From CALBPI01 sp039027435 (GTDB lineage: Bacteria > Pseudomonadota > Gammaproteobacteria > Steroidobacterales > Woeseiaceae): 64,000 bases of DNA. Below the pieces are notes generated by a model. That model was not told where the DNA came from, did not search any database, and was given only the letters and a program-made list of their open reading frames with translations. The DNA is taken from assembly GCA_039027435.1 (NCBI GenBank), contig JBCCKF010000005.1, positions 199,320-263,319 on the forward strand, read 5' to 3'. Position numbers and translations under genes: made by a program. How positions within the stretch are numbered: position 1 is the first letter of the stretch; every line of letters begins with the position of its first letter. This document shows positions 25,181 through 33,425 of the stretch, in pieces.

Positions 25181-25208
25181 CATCGCGGCCGCAGCTGCGG
25201 CCGCGATG
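25181..25208. repeat. 28-bp perfect palindrome upstream of hemF
   Basis: The sequence from CATCGCGGCC at 25181 to CCGCGATG at 25208 equals its own reverse complement across all 28 bases, centred on CAGCTG (25192-25197) and containing two GCGGCCGC octamers. It lies between the methyltransferase stop (25219) and the hemF start (25103), both on the minus strand. No T run follows on either strand, so it is a poor intrinsic terminator. An operator or processing hairpin is possible. Confidence 0.8.
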
Positions 25209-25218
25209 GAAAAACCAG

Positions 25219-26157
25219 TTAATCGCCGGAGCTGGCTTCCGGTTTACGGAACTTTAGGGTCATCCGATCGGATTCCCCGATGGCAGTCATTTCGGCCCGC
25301 AGCGCCTCGTCGTCACGCGATGTGCCGAGCGTCGGAGGTAGTCTCCAGACGAAGTCGTCCTCGGTCGGTTGATCGGCCTCGTTGGCGTTGATTTCGCTCG
25401 ACTCGACCAGCTCGAAACCAATCGCTTCGACCGCTTCGATTACGCTCGCTTGCTTAAGGTAGCCGTTGCTACCGTCAGCCCAATCATCCGAAGCATCTGC
25501 GGGCGCGCGGTGCTGAACAATGCCGAGAACGCCGCCGGGCTTGAGTACATCGAATGCATCGGTCAGAGCCTGAGTTCTGAATCCACCTTGAGGTTCAAAG
25601 CGATTGAGATTGTGCAACGCCCGGATCATGAGCACCGCATCTGCCGTCTCGCTGACGGTCTCGTCCGCACTGCCAAAAACAAAGGCAGAAACCGATGCGC
25701 CTTCACCCCACTCACCTGTGCCTTCCACCCAGGTTGTCGTCCAGGTCTTGCGCGCCTCAATGGCTTCCTCGGACATCCCGCCGAACAACGGCCACATGTC
25801 CATTGCATAGTCGACTCCGACCAACTGACCCTCAGAGCCGAGATACGGAATCAGGATCTTCGAATACCAGCCACCGCCTGGCAGGGCCTCAACCACGGTC
25901 ATGCCGGGTTCAATGCCGAAGAACTTTAGTGTCTCGCCAGGATTGCGGAATGGGTAGCGCGCCTGAGCGTCTTCCGGTTGATCAGCCAGGATCGTGTTTA
26001 GCAAGTCGGCCGCCGTTGACGGAGTTTCGACTTGTGCCGCGGGCGCTTCCTCCGGGGCCGCTGCCTCAGGTGCATCGGCCGGTCCGCCGCAGCCAGCCAG
26101 TAAAGCGGCAGCCGCGATGACGGCCGGAATTTTATAGTCGACGCTGGTAATTCTCAT
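25219..26157 (-). CDS. Lipoprotein with SAM-methyltransferase-like domain (COG4798-like)
   Basis: A 312-residue protein. Residues 1-22 form a lipoprotein signal (IPAVIAAAALLAGC), then a Pro/Ala/Glu-rich linker to about residue 48. The main domain resembles COG4798 predicted methyltransferases: RYPFRNPGETLKFFGI, the motif-I-like VVEALPGGGWYSKILIPYLG near 85, and VLMIRALHNLNRF and VLKPGGVLGIVQHR near 175-200. The second of two adjacent ATGs is chosen for AGGAG spacing. The odd feature is export of a SAM-type fold, since SAM is not expected in the periplasm. Activity is therefore unproven. 40 bp downstream of the topA stop on the same strand. Confidence 0.85.
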   Translation of the reverse strand: MRITSVDYKIPAVIAAAALLAGCGGPADAPEAAAPEEAPAAQVETPSTAADLLNTILADQPEDAQARYPFRNPGETLKFFGIEPGMTVVEALPGGGWYSKILIPYLGSEGQLVGVDYAMDMWPLFGGMSEEAIEARKTWTTTWVEGTGEWGEGASVSAFVFGSADETVSETADAVLMIRALHNLNRFEPQGGFRTQALTDAFDVLKPGGVLGIVQHRAPADASDDWADGSNGYLKQASVIEAVEAIGFELVESSEINANEADQPTEDDFVWRLPPTLGTSRDDEALRAEMTAIGESDRMTLKFRKPEASSGD

Positions 26158-26197
26158 CATCCAACTCCTCTCGTTGTGGTGATACCGCACGCGGGCA

Positions 26198-28699
26198 TCA
26201 AGTAGATGTTTTCTTACTCGCGGTCTTTTTCTTGGCCGTCTTTTTCTTCGTAGTCTTCTTCTTCGCTACCTTCTTCTTTGTGGCTTTCTTTTTGGTGGTC
26301 TTCTTCTTAGCCTTCTTCTTGGTAGTCTTTTTCTTGGACGCACCATCCGCGTCAGCCGCCGCTGTTTTCTTGGTGGTCTTCTTGCCGCGCCGTCCTCGCT
26401 CAGGCGCCTGTGCAAGCAATTCAATGCACTCTTCGAGCGTTAGAGATTTCGGCTCACGATCTTTCGGGATTTTCGCGTTCTTTTTCTTGTTAGTGATGTA
26501 GGGGCCATACCGGCCGTTCAGAACCTGGATACCCTCGTCTGGGAAGTCGAGGATCAGCCGGTTTGCGTCGGCGATTTTTTTCTCCTTGATGACCTCTAGC
26601 GCTCTCTCGAGCGTAATGGTGTAAGGATCGTCATCACCTTTGATCGACACAAACTTATTGTCGTAGCGGACGTAGGGACCGAACCGCCCGATGCTCGCCG
26701 ACACGGCCTCGCCTTCGGGGGTTTCTCCAAGCTTGCGCGGCAGTTGGAACAAATCGAGCGCGGTTTCCAGGTCGATGTCGTTCATTTTTTGGCCGGGTCG
26801 GAGGCCTGCAAATTTCGGTTTTTCCTCGTCGTCTTTTGTGCCGATCTGGACGAACGGTCCGAAACGCCCCATCCGCACGGAAACCGGTTTGCCGGATTTC
26901 GGATCGGTACCGAGTTCGCGCGACTGAGCGACCTGTTCGCGAGTGACGCTCTTGTCCTTGTCATCAACCTGGCGGTGAAACGGTTGCCAGAATTCGTCGA
27001 GCAGGGGCACCCAGTCACGATCGCCACGCGACACGGCGTCGAGGTCATCTTCCATGCGCGCAGTGAACTCGTAGTCGACATACTGTGTGAAGTGATCGGT
27101 CAGGAAGCCGTTGACGATTCGCCCGATATCCGTGGGCAGGAAGCGCCGACCGTCCATTTCCACGTACTCGCGGTTTTTCAGTGTGGAGATGATGCTCGCG
27201 TAGGTAGAAGGACGGCCAATGCCGTACTCCTCAAGCGCTTTCACCAGGCTCGCTTCCGAATAGCGTGGCGGTGGTTCGGTAAAGTGCTGATCGGCGCGCA
27301 GCTCTTTCAAGGAGACCATGTCGCCTTCTTCGAGCGGCGGCAGACGTCGGTCGTTTTCGTCAGCCGCCTGCTCTTCGCGGCCTTCCTGATAGACCGCCAT
27401 GAATCCCGGGTGGACCAGAATCGAACCGTTCGCACGGAACGTCCCGGTGGTCGCACCGTCACCGCCGACAGCTCCCGGCACCAGGTCGACCGCAACGGTG
27501 TCGAACACGGCCGGCACCATTTGTGATGCGATACTGCGCCGCCAGATCAACCCGTATAGCTTGTATTGATCCTCGTCGAGGGCCGCGCGCAGGCTCTCCG
27601 GATCGCGACTCGCCGAGGTGGGGCGGATCGCTTCATGCGCTTCCTGTGCGTTCTTGGATTTCGTTCGATATTCGCGTTGAGCTTCCGGCAGGTTTTCCTT
27701 TCCGTAACGATCAACAATCACACCACGAATTTCATCGATCGCTACTTGTGCGATCGATGGCGAGTCGGTGCGCATGTAGGTGATGAGGCCGACCGTTCCT
27801 TCACCAGGAATGTCGATACCTTCATAGAGTTTTTGCGCGGTGCGCATCGTACGCTGTGTATTGAACCCCAGCTTGCGCGAGGCTTCCTGCTGGAGCGTGG
27901 ATGTGGTGAACGGTGCTGTCGGATTACGCCGCCGTTGCTTGCGGGTAATCGCCTGCACATGGAGCTGGCCACCGGCTGCTGTCGTCAGCGCCGAGTGCAC
28001 GCCCATCGCCGCCGTTTCGTTCTCGAAGCTGAACTGTTCGACTTTATCGCCTTGATAGGTTGTCAGTCGCGCCATGAACGGCTGCTCTGATTTCTCGACA
28101 TCCGCTTCTACCGACCAGTACTCACGCGGCTTGAACGCTTCGATCTCCTGCTCGCGCTCGACAATCATCCGAAGGGCAGGTGATTGCACGCGTCCCGCTG
28201 ACAAACCTGGCTGTACTTTTCGCCACAGCAAAGGTGAAAGGTTGAAGCCGACCAGATAGTCGAGCGCGCGTCTCGCCTGTTGGGCGTTAACCAGCTCGTT
28301 GGACAACCCGCGTGGATTCGCGATGGCGTCCTGAACTGCCTGGCGCGTGATCTCGTAGAACACGACACGGTGCACGGGTTTGTCGCCCAGAGCATTTTTT
28401 TCCTGAAGCAACTCGTACAGATGCCAGGAGATGGCTTCGCCCTCGCGATCAGGGTCAGTCGCGAGATAGAGCGCATCGGATTTCTTCAATGCTCGCACGA
28501 TCGCGTTCACGTGCTTCTCGTTGCGATCGATAACCCGGTACTGCATCCGATAGCCCTGCGTGGGGTCGACCGCACCTTCTTTCGGAATCAGGTCCCGAAC
28601 GTGTCCATAGGAAGCGAGCACGGAAAAATCTTTGCCGAGATACTTCTCAATGGTTTTCGCTTTCGCCGGCGATTCGACGATGACCAGGTTCTTGCTCAT
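26198..28699 (-). CDS. topA: DNA topoisomerase I
   Basis: Type IA topoisomerase that relaxes negative supercoils. ATG at 28699 gives 833 residues. The TOPRIM domain starts with LVIVESPAKAKTIEKYLG and has the metal triad region LATDPDREGEAISWHLYEL near 105. The catalytic Tyr is in GLITYMRTDSPS near residue 310. The C-terminal region has Toprim_C repeats (VRMGRFGPFVQIG, ASIGRFGPYVRYD, LNGRYGPYITNKK) instead of the four-cysteine zinc fingers of E. coli TopA. It ends in a tail of about 65 residues made of Lys/Thr/Ala repeats (KKTTKKKA units), probably non-specific DNA binding. Confidence 0.96.
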   Translation of the reverse strand: MSKNLVIVESPAKAKTIEKYLGKDFSVLASYGHVRDLIPKEGAVDPTQGYRMQYRVIDRNEKHVNAIVRALKKSDALYLATDPDREGEAISWHLYELLQEKNALGDKPVHRVVFYEITRQAVQDAIANPRGLSNELVNAQQARRALDYLVGFNLSPLLWRKVQPGLSAGRVQSPALRMIVEREQEIEAFKPREYWSVEADVEKSEQPFMARLTTYQGDKVEQFSFENETAAMGVHSALTTAAGGQLHVQAITRKQRRRNPTAPFTTSTLQQEASRKLGFNTQRTMRTAQKLYEGIDIPGEGTVGLITYMRTDSPSIAQVAIDEIRGVIVDRYGKENLPEAQREYRTKSKNAQEAHEAIRPTSASRDPESLRAALDEDQYKLYGLIWRRSIASQMVPAVFDTVAVDLVPGAVGGDGATTGTFRANGSILVHPGFMAVYQEGREEQAADENDRRLPPLEEGDMVSLKELRADQHFTEPPPRYSEASLVKALEEYGIGRPSTYASIISTLKNREYVEMDGRRFLPTDIGRIVNGFLTDHFTQYVDYEFTARMEDDLDAVSRGDRDWVPLLDEFWQPFHRQVDDKDKSVTREQVAQSRELGTDPKSGKPVSVRMGRFGPFVQIGTKDDEEKPKFAGLRPGQKMNDIDLETALDLFQLPRKLGETPEGEAVSASIGRFGPYVRYDNKFVSIKGDDDPYTITLERALEVIKEKKIADANRLILDFPDEGIQVLNGRYGPYITNKKKNAKIPKDREPKSLTLEECIELLAQAPERGRRGKKTTKKTAAADADGASKKKTTKKKAKKKTTKKKATKKKVAKKKTTKKKTAKKKTASKKTST

Positions 28700-28760
28700 G
28701 ACTTCTCTAGCGACGCTGAGTCGCGTGGTGCACCGCACTGAAAAAACGAGTGGGAGCGTA

Positions 28761-28786
28761 CAAAAAACAGCCGCGTCTAGCGCGGC
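28761..28786 (-). terminator. Rho-independent terminator after smg
   Basis: On the minus strand GCCGCG (28786-28781) and CGCGGC (28775-28770) form a 6-bp stem with a 5-nt loop, followed by TGTTTTTTG (28769-28761). It separates the lysM-dprA-smg genes from topA, so topA probably has its own promoter in 28700-28760. Confidence 0.85.
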
Positions 28787-28816
28787 ATCTGGCATCACAC
28801 TGTCGGTTTGTGTCGA

Positions 28817-29293
28817 TCAGTGGATGTTGCCCTCGCATTCTTCGAACACCAGGTCTTCCATTCTCGAGAACGCCTGTTCCTGTCCGGGCTGACTAAAGAG
28901 CACCATCATGACCACCCACTTAATCTGTTCGAGGTCGATTTCCGGTGCTTCCAGTGCCAGCAATCTGTCGATGGCAAGCTCGCGCTGTTCGGGCTGGAGG
29001 ATGCCGATTTGCTCAAGGTAGAGCAAGTAACCACGTCCGGACACATCGATCCTGGCGCGCTCATCCTCGCTGAAGACGCGGATTCCAGCCGAGGTCTGTG
29101 CATTGGGCGATAACAGGTCTTCGTTGACCGAGAGGCCATCGAGCCAGGTTAGGGCGTGTTCAATTTCTTTGTCATGGAACCCGGCACGTGACAGCTCGTC
29201 GCGCAGCTCGCTGGCACCGCTCGCTGCGGGGGTGTCGGTGTCGACGTAGGTTTCGAACAGGTACATCAATACGTCAAGAACGTTTTCTTTCAT
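28817..29293 (-). CDS. smg: Smg family protein (DUF494)
   Basis: A 158-residue acidic soluble protein of the DUF494/Smg family, found next to dprA across gammaproteobacteria; its molecular function is not established. Recognisable parts are the N-terminal MKENVLDVLMYLFETYVD, the central ALTWLDGLSVNEDLL, RVFSEDERARIDVSGRGYL and the C-terminal VVMMVLFSQPGQEQAFSRME. The ATG overlaps the dprA TGA by 4 bp, so the two are translationally coupled. Confidence 0.93.
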   Translation of the reverse strand: MKENVLDVLMYLFETYVDTDTPAASGASELRDELSRAGFHDKEIEHALTWLDGLSVNEDLLSPNAQTSAGIRVFSEDERARIDVSGRGYLLYLEQIGILQPEQRELAIDRLLALEAPEIDLEQIKWVVMMVLFSQPGQEQAFSRMEDLVFEECEGNIH

Positions 29294-30405
29294 GGCGTCT
29301 TCCTTCCCCGTCCGCGTCTCAGGAACCCGATGCCGGGTACCTGCTCAATGGTGCCCTCCAGCTCCATGATCAGGAGCATGGAGGAAAGCTCTGCCGCGGT
29401 CAATCCGGTTCTCGTCACAAGTGAGTCAAGCGAAACAGGCGCCCAATCCATGGCCTCCAGAACCCTTAAGTAGTCAGGATCCGGTGTTGATGTATCCATT
29501 TCCGACTCTGGCTCAGACGTAGCGCTTTCGCCAAGCTCCGCCCCAAGTTCCAGGAAGATATCGCGGGCTTGCTCCACCAACAGCGCCCCCTGGCGGATTA
29601 ACTGGTGGCAGCCACGGGCCATTGGATTGTGTATCGAGCCAGGAATGGCGAATACCGAGCGGCCTTGCTCGCCCGCGAGGCGCGCGGTGATCAATGACCC
29701 CGAACGCGGTGTCGCCTCCACCACCAGTGTCCCCAAAGACAAACCGCTAATAATGCGATTGCGCGCCGGGAAGTGCCCGGATTTCGCCGTGGTGCCGGGT
29801 CTGTACTCGGTAATGACGACGCCGTGGCCGCCGATGCGTTCCTGTAGTGATGCATTGACGCGTGGATATGCGATATCTGGGCCGGTACCGAGGACGCCGA
29901 TGGTGGCGCCGTCTGCGTCCAATGCACCCTCGTGCGCCGCTGCATCGATGCCGCTAGCAAGTCCGCTGACAATGCAGATTCCATTGCTCGCCAGATGACG
30001 CGCAAAGGCGTGCGCATTGTCTTTGCCGTCTGCTGTCGGGTTGCGGCTGCCGACAATGGCGAGCGATGGCATCGTCAAGAGATCGGTATCACCCACCGCA
30101 AACAATACCGTTGGTGCGGCATCGATTGCGTTGAGACGGTTTGGCCAGTTCGGATGCTCGGGTGTCAGGAGGTGGTGTGAGCCAGCTTCGAGCCAGTGCT
30201 CTAACCGGGCGATCTCGTCGGCGTCGGGTCGTTTGATCGCATCCACGCCAGCGTGCGCGATACCTTCGGCCGAAAGAGCCGTCGCAGAGGCATCGACAGC
30301 CGCGCGAGCGCTACCGAATCGTGCGATGAGCGACCGCTGTGTCGCCGGTCCGATGCCAGGCGCGATGTGCAGTGCGAGCCAAGCTCGCAGATTTTCGGAA
30401 TCCAT
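29290..30405 (-). CDS. dprA: DNA-processing protein DprA
   Basis: Binds incoming single-stranded DNA and loads RecA during natural transformation; widely conserved also in non-competent bacteria. The 371 residues comprise an N-terminal helical domain (ALHIAPGIGPATQRSLI), a Rossmann domain with LAIVGSRNPT near 115, IVSGLASGIDAAAH near 150, GVLGTGPDIAYPRVN and PARNRIISGLSLGTLVVEA near 225, and a C-terminal winged helix near 310-365 (VLEAMDWAPVSLDSLVTRTG). All key motifs are intact. Between the LysM gene (66 bp upstream) and smg. Confidence 0.96.
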   Translation of the reverse strand: MDSENLRAWLALHIAPGIGPATQRSLIARFGSARAAVDASATALSAEGIAHAGVDAIKRPDADEIARLEHWLEAGSHHLLTPEHPNWPNRLNAIDAAPTVLFAVGDTDLLTMPSLAIVGSRNPTADGKDNAHAFARHLASNGICIVSGLASGIDAAAHEGALDADGATIGVLGTGPDIAYPRVNASLQERIGGHGVVITEYRPGTTAKSGHFPARNRIISGLSLGTLVVEATPRSGSLITARLAGEQGRSVFAIPGSIHNPMARGCHQLIRQGALLVEQARDIFLELGAELGESATSEPESEMDTSTPDPDYLRVLEAMDWAPVSLDSLVTRTGLTAAELSSMLLIMELEGTIEQVPGIGFLRRGRGRKTP

Positions 30406-30471
30406 ACCGCCAATGTGTCATGTTGCGCGCTGACCCGATGCAACGCGCGCGTGGCGGTAGGGTTCAGGGCG

Positions 30472-31668
30472 TTACTGAGGGCTGCGTACCAGGTCCAGGA
30501 CGCGAATATCGGTCTGTGCGTCCATGATCAGTCCGTAGCTGATTCTGTCATAGGTCTTGAAGATCATGACAGTACCCGCTTCTTCATCTGGCAGCTTCAC
30601 GAGTTCCGCGCCGAAAACGCCAGGATTGCCGATGCGATCGTAAATCTCAGCGCCCTTCTGCAGGACCGTCAGTACATCGCCCGATTCGAGCCCATGGGAC
30701 TCACCGCGGTTGAGCACCACCACCTGGTACTGGCCAATACGGGATACCCCGTCGATGACAGAAATGATCTGACCGTCAACCAACTGCGATGGCGGTTTGG
30801 GGAAGAAATTCAGCGGAATCACGACGTCCTGACTCAGCAGGCGGTCGCCGGTCAGAATTTCGCGCTGCGACTCGTTCACGAACAGCGTGGCAGGGTCGCC
30901 GCTTCGGCGTACGGTGCCGTCGCCGACGTACAACGCGTCATAGCCGACGATCGCGTTGTCGTCAGGGTCGCGCAGCGGGCCGTTGATATGAACCACGCTG
31001 TAGCGTGAGCCGACCACGTCGATATCGCCGCGGGCATAAAGGTCGACGCCCGCGCTTGAGATCAGGTGATCACCGCGAGACTTCAGGACGTAGGGCAGGC
31101 TATCCAGCTCCTCGCGCTCCAGCACGGCTGCGCGGGTTAGGAAAGCGGCGATCGCCTCATAGGGGATCGTGGTGATGGCTTCTTCGAGGGGAATCACGCG
31201 CACGCCTGGAGACAGGCGCGCATCACGACCAGCGCCGCGCTCCAGCAAGATGCGCGGCTGCCCATCGATGTAGATCAGCGACAGTGTGTCGCCCGGGAAA
31301 ATCAGGTGGGGGTTCTCGACCTGTGGGTTTACCTGCCAGATTTCAGGCCAGTACCAGGGGTCACGCAGAAACGTCTGAGAGATGTCCCAGAGAGTGTCAC
31401 CGCGTTGCACCACGTAGCGGCCAGGCGCGTCTTCAGCGATCGGCGCGGGCTCCATCGGCGTGATGCGTGGCGCATTGTCCACGGGTCTGCGCTGCGAGGT
31501 TCCGCCAATCGATACCGGCTGCGTCGCGGCCTGACCGTCGCGGCTGACCGGCACATATTCTTCGTCCTTCTCGCCACCGAAGGGATTGAGGCCGCAACCG
31601 GCCACAAGCGTGATGGTTGAAGCAAGGATGGCTGCGCGCCCCGCGCGCGTGTTGACTGACCGAGACAT
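30472..31668 (-). CDS. LysM-domain lipoprotein
   Basis: A 398-residue envelope protein with a lipoprotein signal ending in TLVAGC near residue 26 from the ATG at 31668. A single LysM domain follows at about residues 83-135 (GRYVVQRGDTLWDISQTFL, NPHLIFPGDTLSLIY), presumed to bind peptidoglycan. The remaining 260 residues are a conserved domain of unknown function typical of the LysM protein that lies between dprA and def in many gammaproteobacteria. Head of the lysM-dprA-smg set and divergent from def. The 271-bp gap to def is AT-rich around 31790-31850 and probably holds both promoters. Confidence 0.9.
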   Translation of the reverse strand: MSRSVNTRAGRAAILASTITLVAGCGLNPFGGEKDEEYVPVSRDGQAATQPVSIGGTSQRRPVDNAPRITPMEPAPIAEDAPGRYVVQRGDTLWDISQTFLRDPWYWPEIWQVNPQVENPHLIFPGDTLSLIYIDGQPRILLERGAGRDARLSPGVRVIPLEEAITTIPYEAIAAFLTRAAVLEREELDSLPYVLKSRGDHLISSAGVDLYARGDIDVVGSRYSVVHINGPLRDPDDNAIVGYDALYVGDGTVRRSGDPATLFVNESQREILTGDRLLSQDVVIPLNFFPKPPSQLVDGQIISVIDGVSRIGQYQVVVLNRGESHGLESGDVLTVLQKGAEIYDRIGNPGVFGAELVKLPDEEAGTVMIFKTYDRISYGLIMDAQTDIRVLDLVRSPQ

Positions 31669-31939
31669 TGTGTCTGCAAACTCCTGACCGGTTGTGTCGG
31701 ACGAGTGACGCCCCATATATGTCATATACTATGACGGTGGTCCCCGGCACTAACTGCCAAACACGTCACATAAATGCGTGTGGGACGCTTTTTGACCCCA
31801 AAATTATTGATGCATTGTCAATATCTAATTGAGTGAAGTCAAAAATTTAGCGAGCATTTGTAACCCGGTTCGCAAGTTGCCGCAGGAACATCCTGCAAGG
31901 TTGCCAAAAACCGCCGGTTGCACGTTGAGGAGTGGCGCA

Positions 31940-32470
31940 ATGGCCCTGTTGAACATACTTGAATACCCCGATCCGCGGCTGCGCACGAAGGCGACGCCGG
32001 TCGATGCGGTCGATGATGCACTGCGCACGCTGATCGACAACATGTTCGAGACCATGTACCACGCGCCAGGAATCGGCCTCGCTGCGACCCAGGTCGATGT
32101 GCACAAGCGTCTGTTGGTGGCTGACGTGTCTGAGGATCGTACGGAGCCTTACGCGTTCATTAATCCGGTGATCACTAGGAAGGATGGCGTTGAAGTCATG
32201 GAAGAGGGCTGCCTGTCAGTCCCTGGATACTATGAAAGCGTCGAGCGGGCCGAACGGATTGAGGTCGAATACCTCGATCGTGACGGCAATTGTCAAACGC
32301 TGGAGGCAGATGGGTTGCTAGCTGTTTGTATCCAGCACGAGATCGATCATCTCGATGGAAAGCTCTTTGTCGACTACCTCTCGCAGATGAAGCGGCAGCG
32401 AATCCGCAAGCGACTGGAAAAAGACCGTCGTCATCGTACAACCACGGCGAGTAGCGTTGCTGGACAGTGA
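31940..32470 (+). CDS. def: Peptide deformylase
   Basis: Removes the formyl group from nascent proteins. The 176-residue protein has the three motifs GIGLAATQVD near residue 46, EEGCLSVP near 92 (metal Cys), and HEIDHLDG near 134 (HEXXH metal site). ATG 31940 has GAGGAG 7 nt upstream; the frame is open to 31829 but the extension lacks family similarity. First gene of the def-fmt-rsmB set. Confidence 0.96.
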   Translation: MALLNILEYPDPRLRTKATPVDAVDDALRTLIDNMFETMYHAPGIGLAATQVDVHKRLLVADVSEDRTEPYAFINPVITRKDGVEVMEEGCLSVPGYYESVERAERIEVEYLDRDGNCQTLEADGLLAVCIQHEIDHLDGKLFVDYLSQMKRQRIRKRLEKDRRHRTTTASSVAGQ

Positions 32471-33425
32471 CGCTGTCGCGAACGCACGGTTGGGATTTGC
32501 AGGCACGCCGGAGTTTGCTGCGGTCGCGTTGCGCCACCTGGTGGCAGCGGGGGTAAAGCCTGAGCTTGTGCTCACACAGCCAGATCGCCCGGCAGGGCGG
32601 GGTCGCAAGCTGCGCGCAAGCGCGGTTAAGTCGCTCGCTTTGGACGAGGGTCTGTCGGTAGAGCAACCGAGATCACTGAAGCCGCCCGAAGTTGTCGAAT
32701 CTCTTGAATTGCATCGCCTCGACTTGTTGATCGTTGCGGCCTATGGACTCTTGCTGCCGCAGGCGGTTCTCGATGCGCCGCGCCTCGGTTGCGTGAATAT
32801 CCACGCGAGCCTGCTACCGCGCTGGCGAGGTGCGGCACCGATCGTTTGGGCGATCGCGGAGGGCGATGCGTCCAGCGGCGTGTGCCTTATGCAGATGGAG
32901 GCGGGTCTCGACACCGGCCCCGTGCTGGCAGAGCAGCAAACGCCCATCCGAGACGATGAAACGGCGGCTGATTTGCATGATCGATTGGCACAGCTTGGCG
33001 GAAACTTGTTGGCGCATGCGCTGCCAGATCTGTTGGCCGGTGCATTGACCGCTGCACCGCAGGACGATGCGCACGCGACCTATGCGCGCAAGCTGGTGCG
33101 TGAGGATGGTCTTGTAGACTGGGGCCAGGACGCGCAATGGATCGATCGGCGAATTCGTGCGTTCAATCCATACCCCGGTTGCGTGGCTCGTCTGGATGAT
33201 CAATCCATCAAGCTGTGGCGAAGCGAGTTGCTGAGTGTCGACGATAACGGTGGCATGCCTCCGGGTGCGGTGTTGCGTGTCAGTGCCGACGGCATTGACG
33301 TCGCTTGTGGGCGCGGCGCGGTGCGATTGACCCAGCTGCAGCGGCCCGGGCGAGGGCGAGTCAGCGCCGAAGCCTTCGCCAATGCGTTATCGCTGGACGG
33401 CAAGCGGTTTCAGAACGGCGCCTGA
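32457..33425 (+). CDS. fmt: Methionyl-tRNA formyltransferase
   Basis: Formylates initiator Met-tRNA. The 322-residue protein shows LGFAGTPEFAAVALRHL at residue 12, QPDRPAGRGRKL near 42, the catalytic INIHAS-equivalent VNIHASLLPRWRGAAP near 108, and MEAGLDTGPVL near 142; the C-terminal tRNA-binding domain begins near 208 (YARKLVREDGLVDW). The start is uncertain: no ATG or GTG is available, and TTG 32457 (14 bp inside def) is the best candidate. The overlap with def suggests translational coupling. Its TGA overlaps the rsmB ATG by 1 bp. Confidence 0.94.
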   Translation: MLDSDAVANARLGFAGTPEFAAVALRHLVAAGVKPELVLTQPDRPAGRGRKLRASAVKSLALDEGLSVEQPRSLKPPEVVESLELHRLDLLIVAAYGLLLPQAVLDAPRLGCVNIHASLLPRWRGAAPIVWAIAEGDASSGVCLMQMEAGLDTGPVLAEQQTPIRDDETAADLHDRLAQLGGNLLAHALPDLLAGALTAAPQDDAHATYARKLVREDGLVDWGQDAQWIDRRIRAFNPYPGCVARLDDQSIKLWRSELLSVDDNGGMPPGAVLRVSADGIDVACGRGAVRLTQLQRPGRGRVSAEAFANALSLDGKRFQNGA

